Positions 13,161-13,238 of a DNA stretch of 13,238 nt are shown piece after piece; position 1 is the stretch's first letter; every line of letters starts with the position of its first letter. The notes beneath the pieces were generated by a model, which worked only from the letters and a program-made list of their open reading frames with translations, was not told the DNA's origin and did not search any database. The stretch comes from an uncultured Lachnospiraceae bacterium (GTDB taxonomy: Bacteria > Bacillota > Clostridia > Lachnospirales > Lachnospiraceae): NCBI GenBank assembly GCA_947631755.1, contig CANRMO010000051.1:1-13238 (forward strand), in the 5' to 3' direction. The position numbers were made by a program, and so were the translations under genes.

Positions 13161-13226
13161 GTGCGAAAAATAAGCTCGATAGCTTATTTTTCACACGGCT
13201 ATTTGTGCCGGAGCGTCACAAATAGC
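13161..13226 (+). terminator. Tandem hairpins after the radical SAM gene
   Basis: Hairpin 1 has a 16-base stem with one mismatch (13161-13176 with 13181-13196) and a CGAT loop. Its right arm ends in TTATTTTT, and the A-rich left arm would allow termination in both directions. Hairpin 2 pairs GCTATTTGTG (13198-13207) with CACAAATAGC (13217-13226) around 9 bases. AAATAG (13156-13161) can pair with CTATTT (13199-13204) and would compete with hairpin 2. Termination is the simplest role. Confidence 0.5.
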
Positions 13227-13238
13227 TCTGATGGCAGA

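Noticed and set aside
1..13238. CRISPR array, rRNA or classical riboswitch
   Set aside because: No regularly spaced repeats, rRNA signatures or recognisable aptamer cores were found on either strand by reading.

Overview
The window looks like chromosome of a Gram-positive gut Clostridium, most likely a Lachnospiraceae member. The inference rests on GC-rich coding sequence, AGGAGG-type ribosome binding sites, sigma-A promoters with 17-base spacers, a three-gene nad operon followed by its niaR repressor, and a TIGR03916-type radical SAM gene. No species-specific marker was identified.

Layout. Bases 1-953 hold the 3' part of rarA (replication-fork AAA+ ATPase) and a small two-helix membrane protein. 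A tRNA-Pro(CGG) with its own promoter and terminator follows (1002-1172). Bases 1241-5529 form one transcription unit for de novo NAD synthesis: nadA, nadB, nadC, the nicotinate-responsive repressor niaR, and a FlK-like hotdog thioesterase, closed by a strong terminator. Bases 5544-8054 hold a possible 26-residue ORF, a direct-repeat candidate operator, and a two-gene operon. That operon encodes a zinc-ribbon membrane protein with an acidic tail and a 599-residue protein that has a RelA/SpoT-type nucleotidyltransferase domain fused to a large uncharacterised C-terminal region. Bases 8103-9466 hold a secreted four-domain fibronectin type III-like protein with its own promoter and terminator.

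The stretch from about 9470 to 11600 looks acquired and rearranged. It starts with a dispersed repeat that also occurs after the tRNA terminator. Next is the 5' part of a group II intron, cut off before its reverse transcriptase. It ends with visibly AT-rich DNA encoding an S66-family LD-carboxypeptidase/MccF-like peptidase, a gene remnant and a small unknown protein.

From 11604 onward GC-rich DNA resumes with a putative DNA modification/repair radical SAM protein. Its promoter carries two sequences resembling Firmicute LexA (SOS) boxes, one in the -35/-10 spacer and one at the expected transcription start. Two strong hairpins follow the gene at the right edge.

The points I would follow first are the RelA/SpoT-like protein, which keeps the ATP-side and catalytic motifs but has lost the usual acceptor-nucleotide loop and sits in an operon with a zinc-ribbon membrane protein, and the double SOS-like operator on the radical SAM gene. 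All family assignments are by eye; no database search was run.
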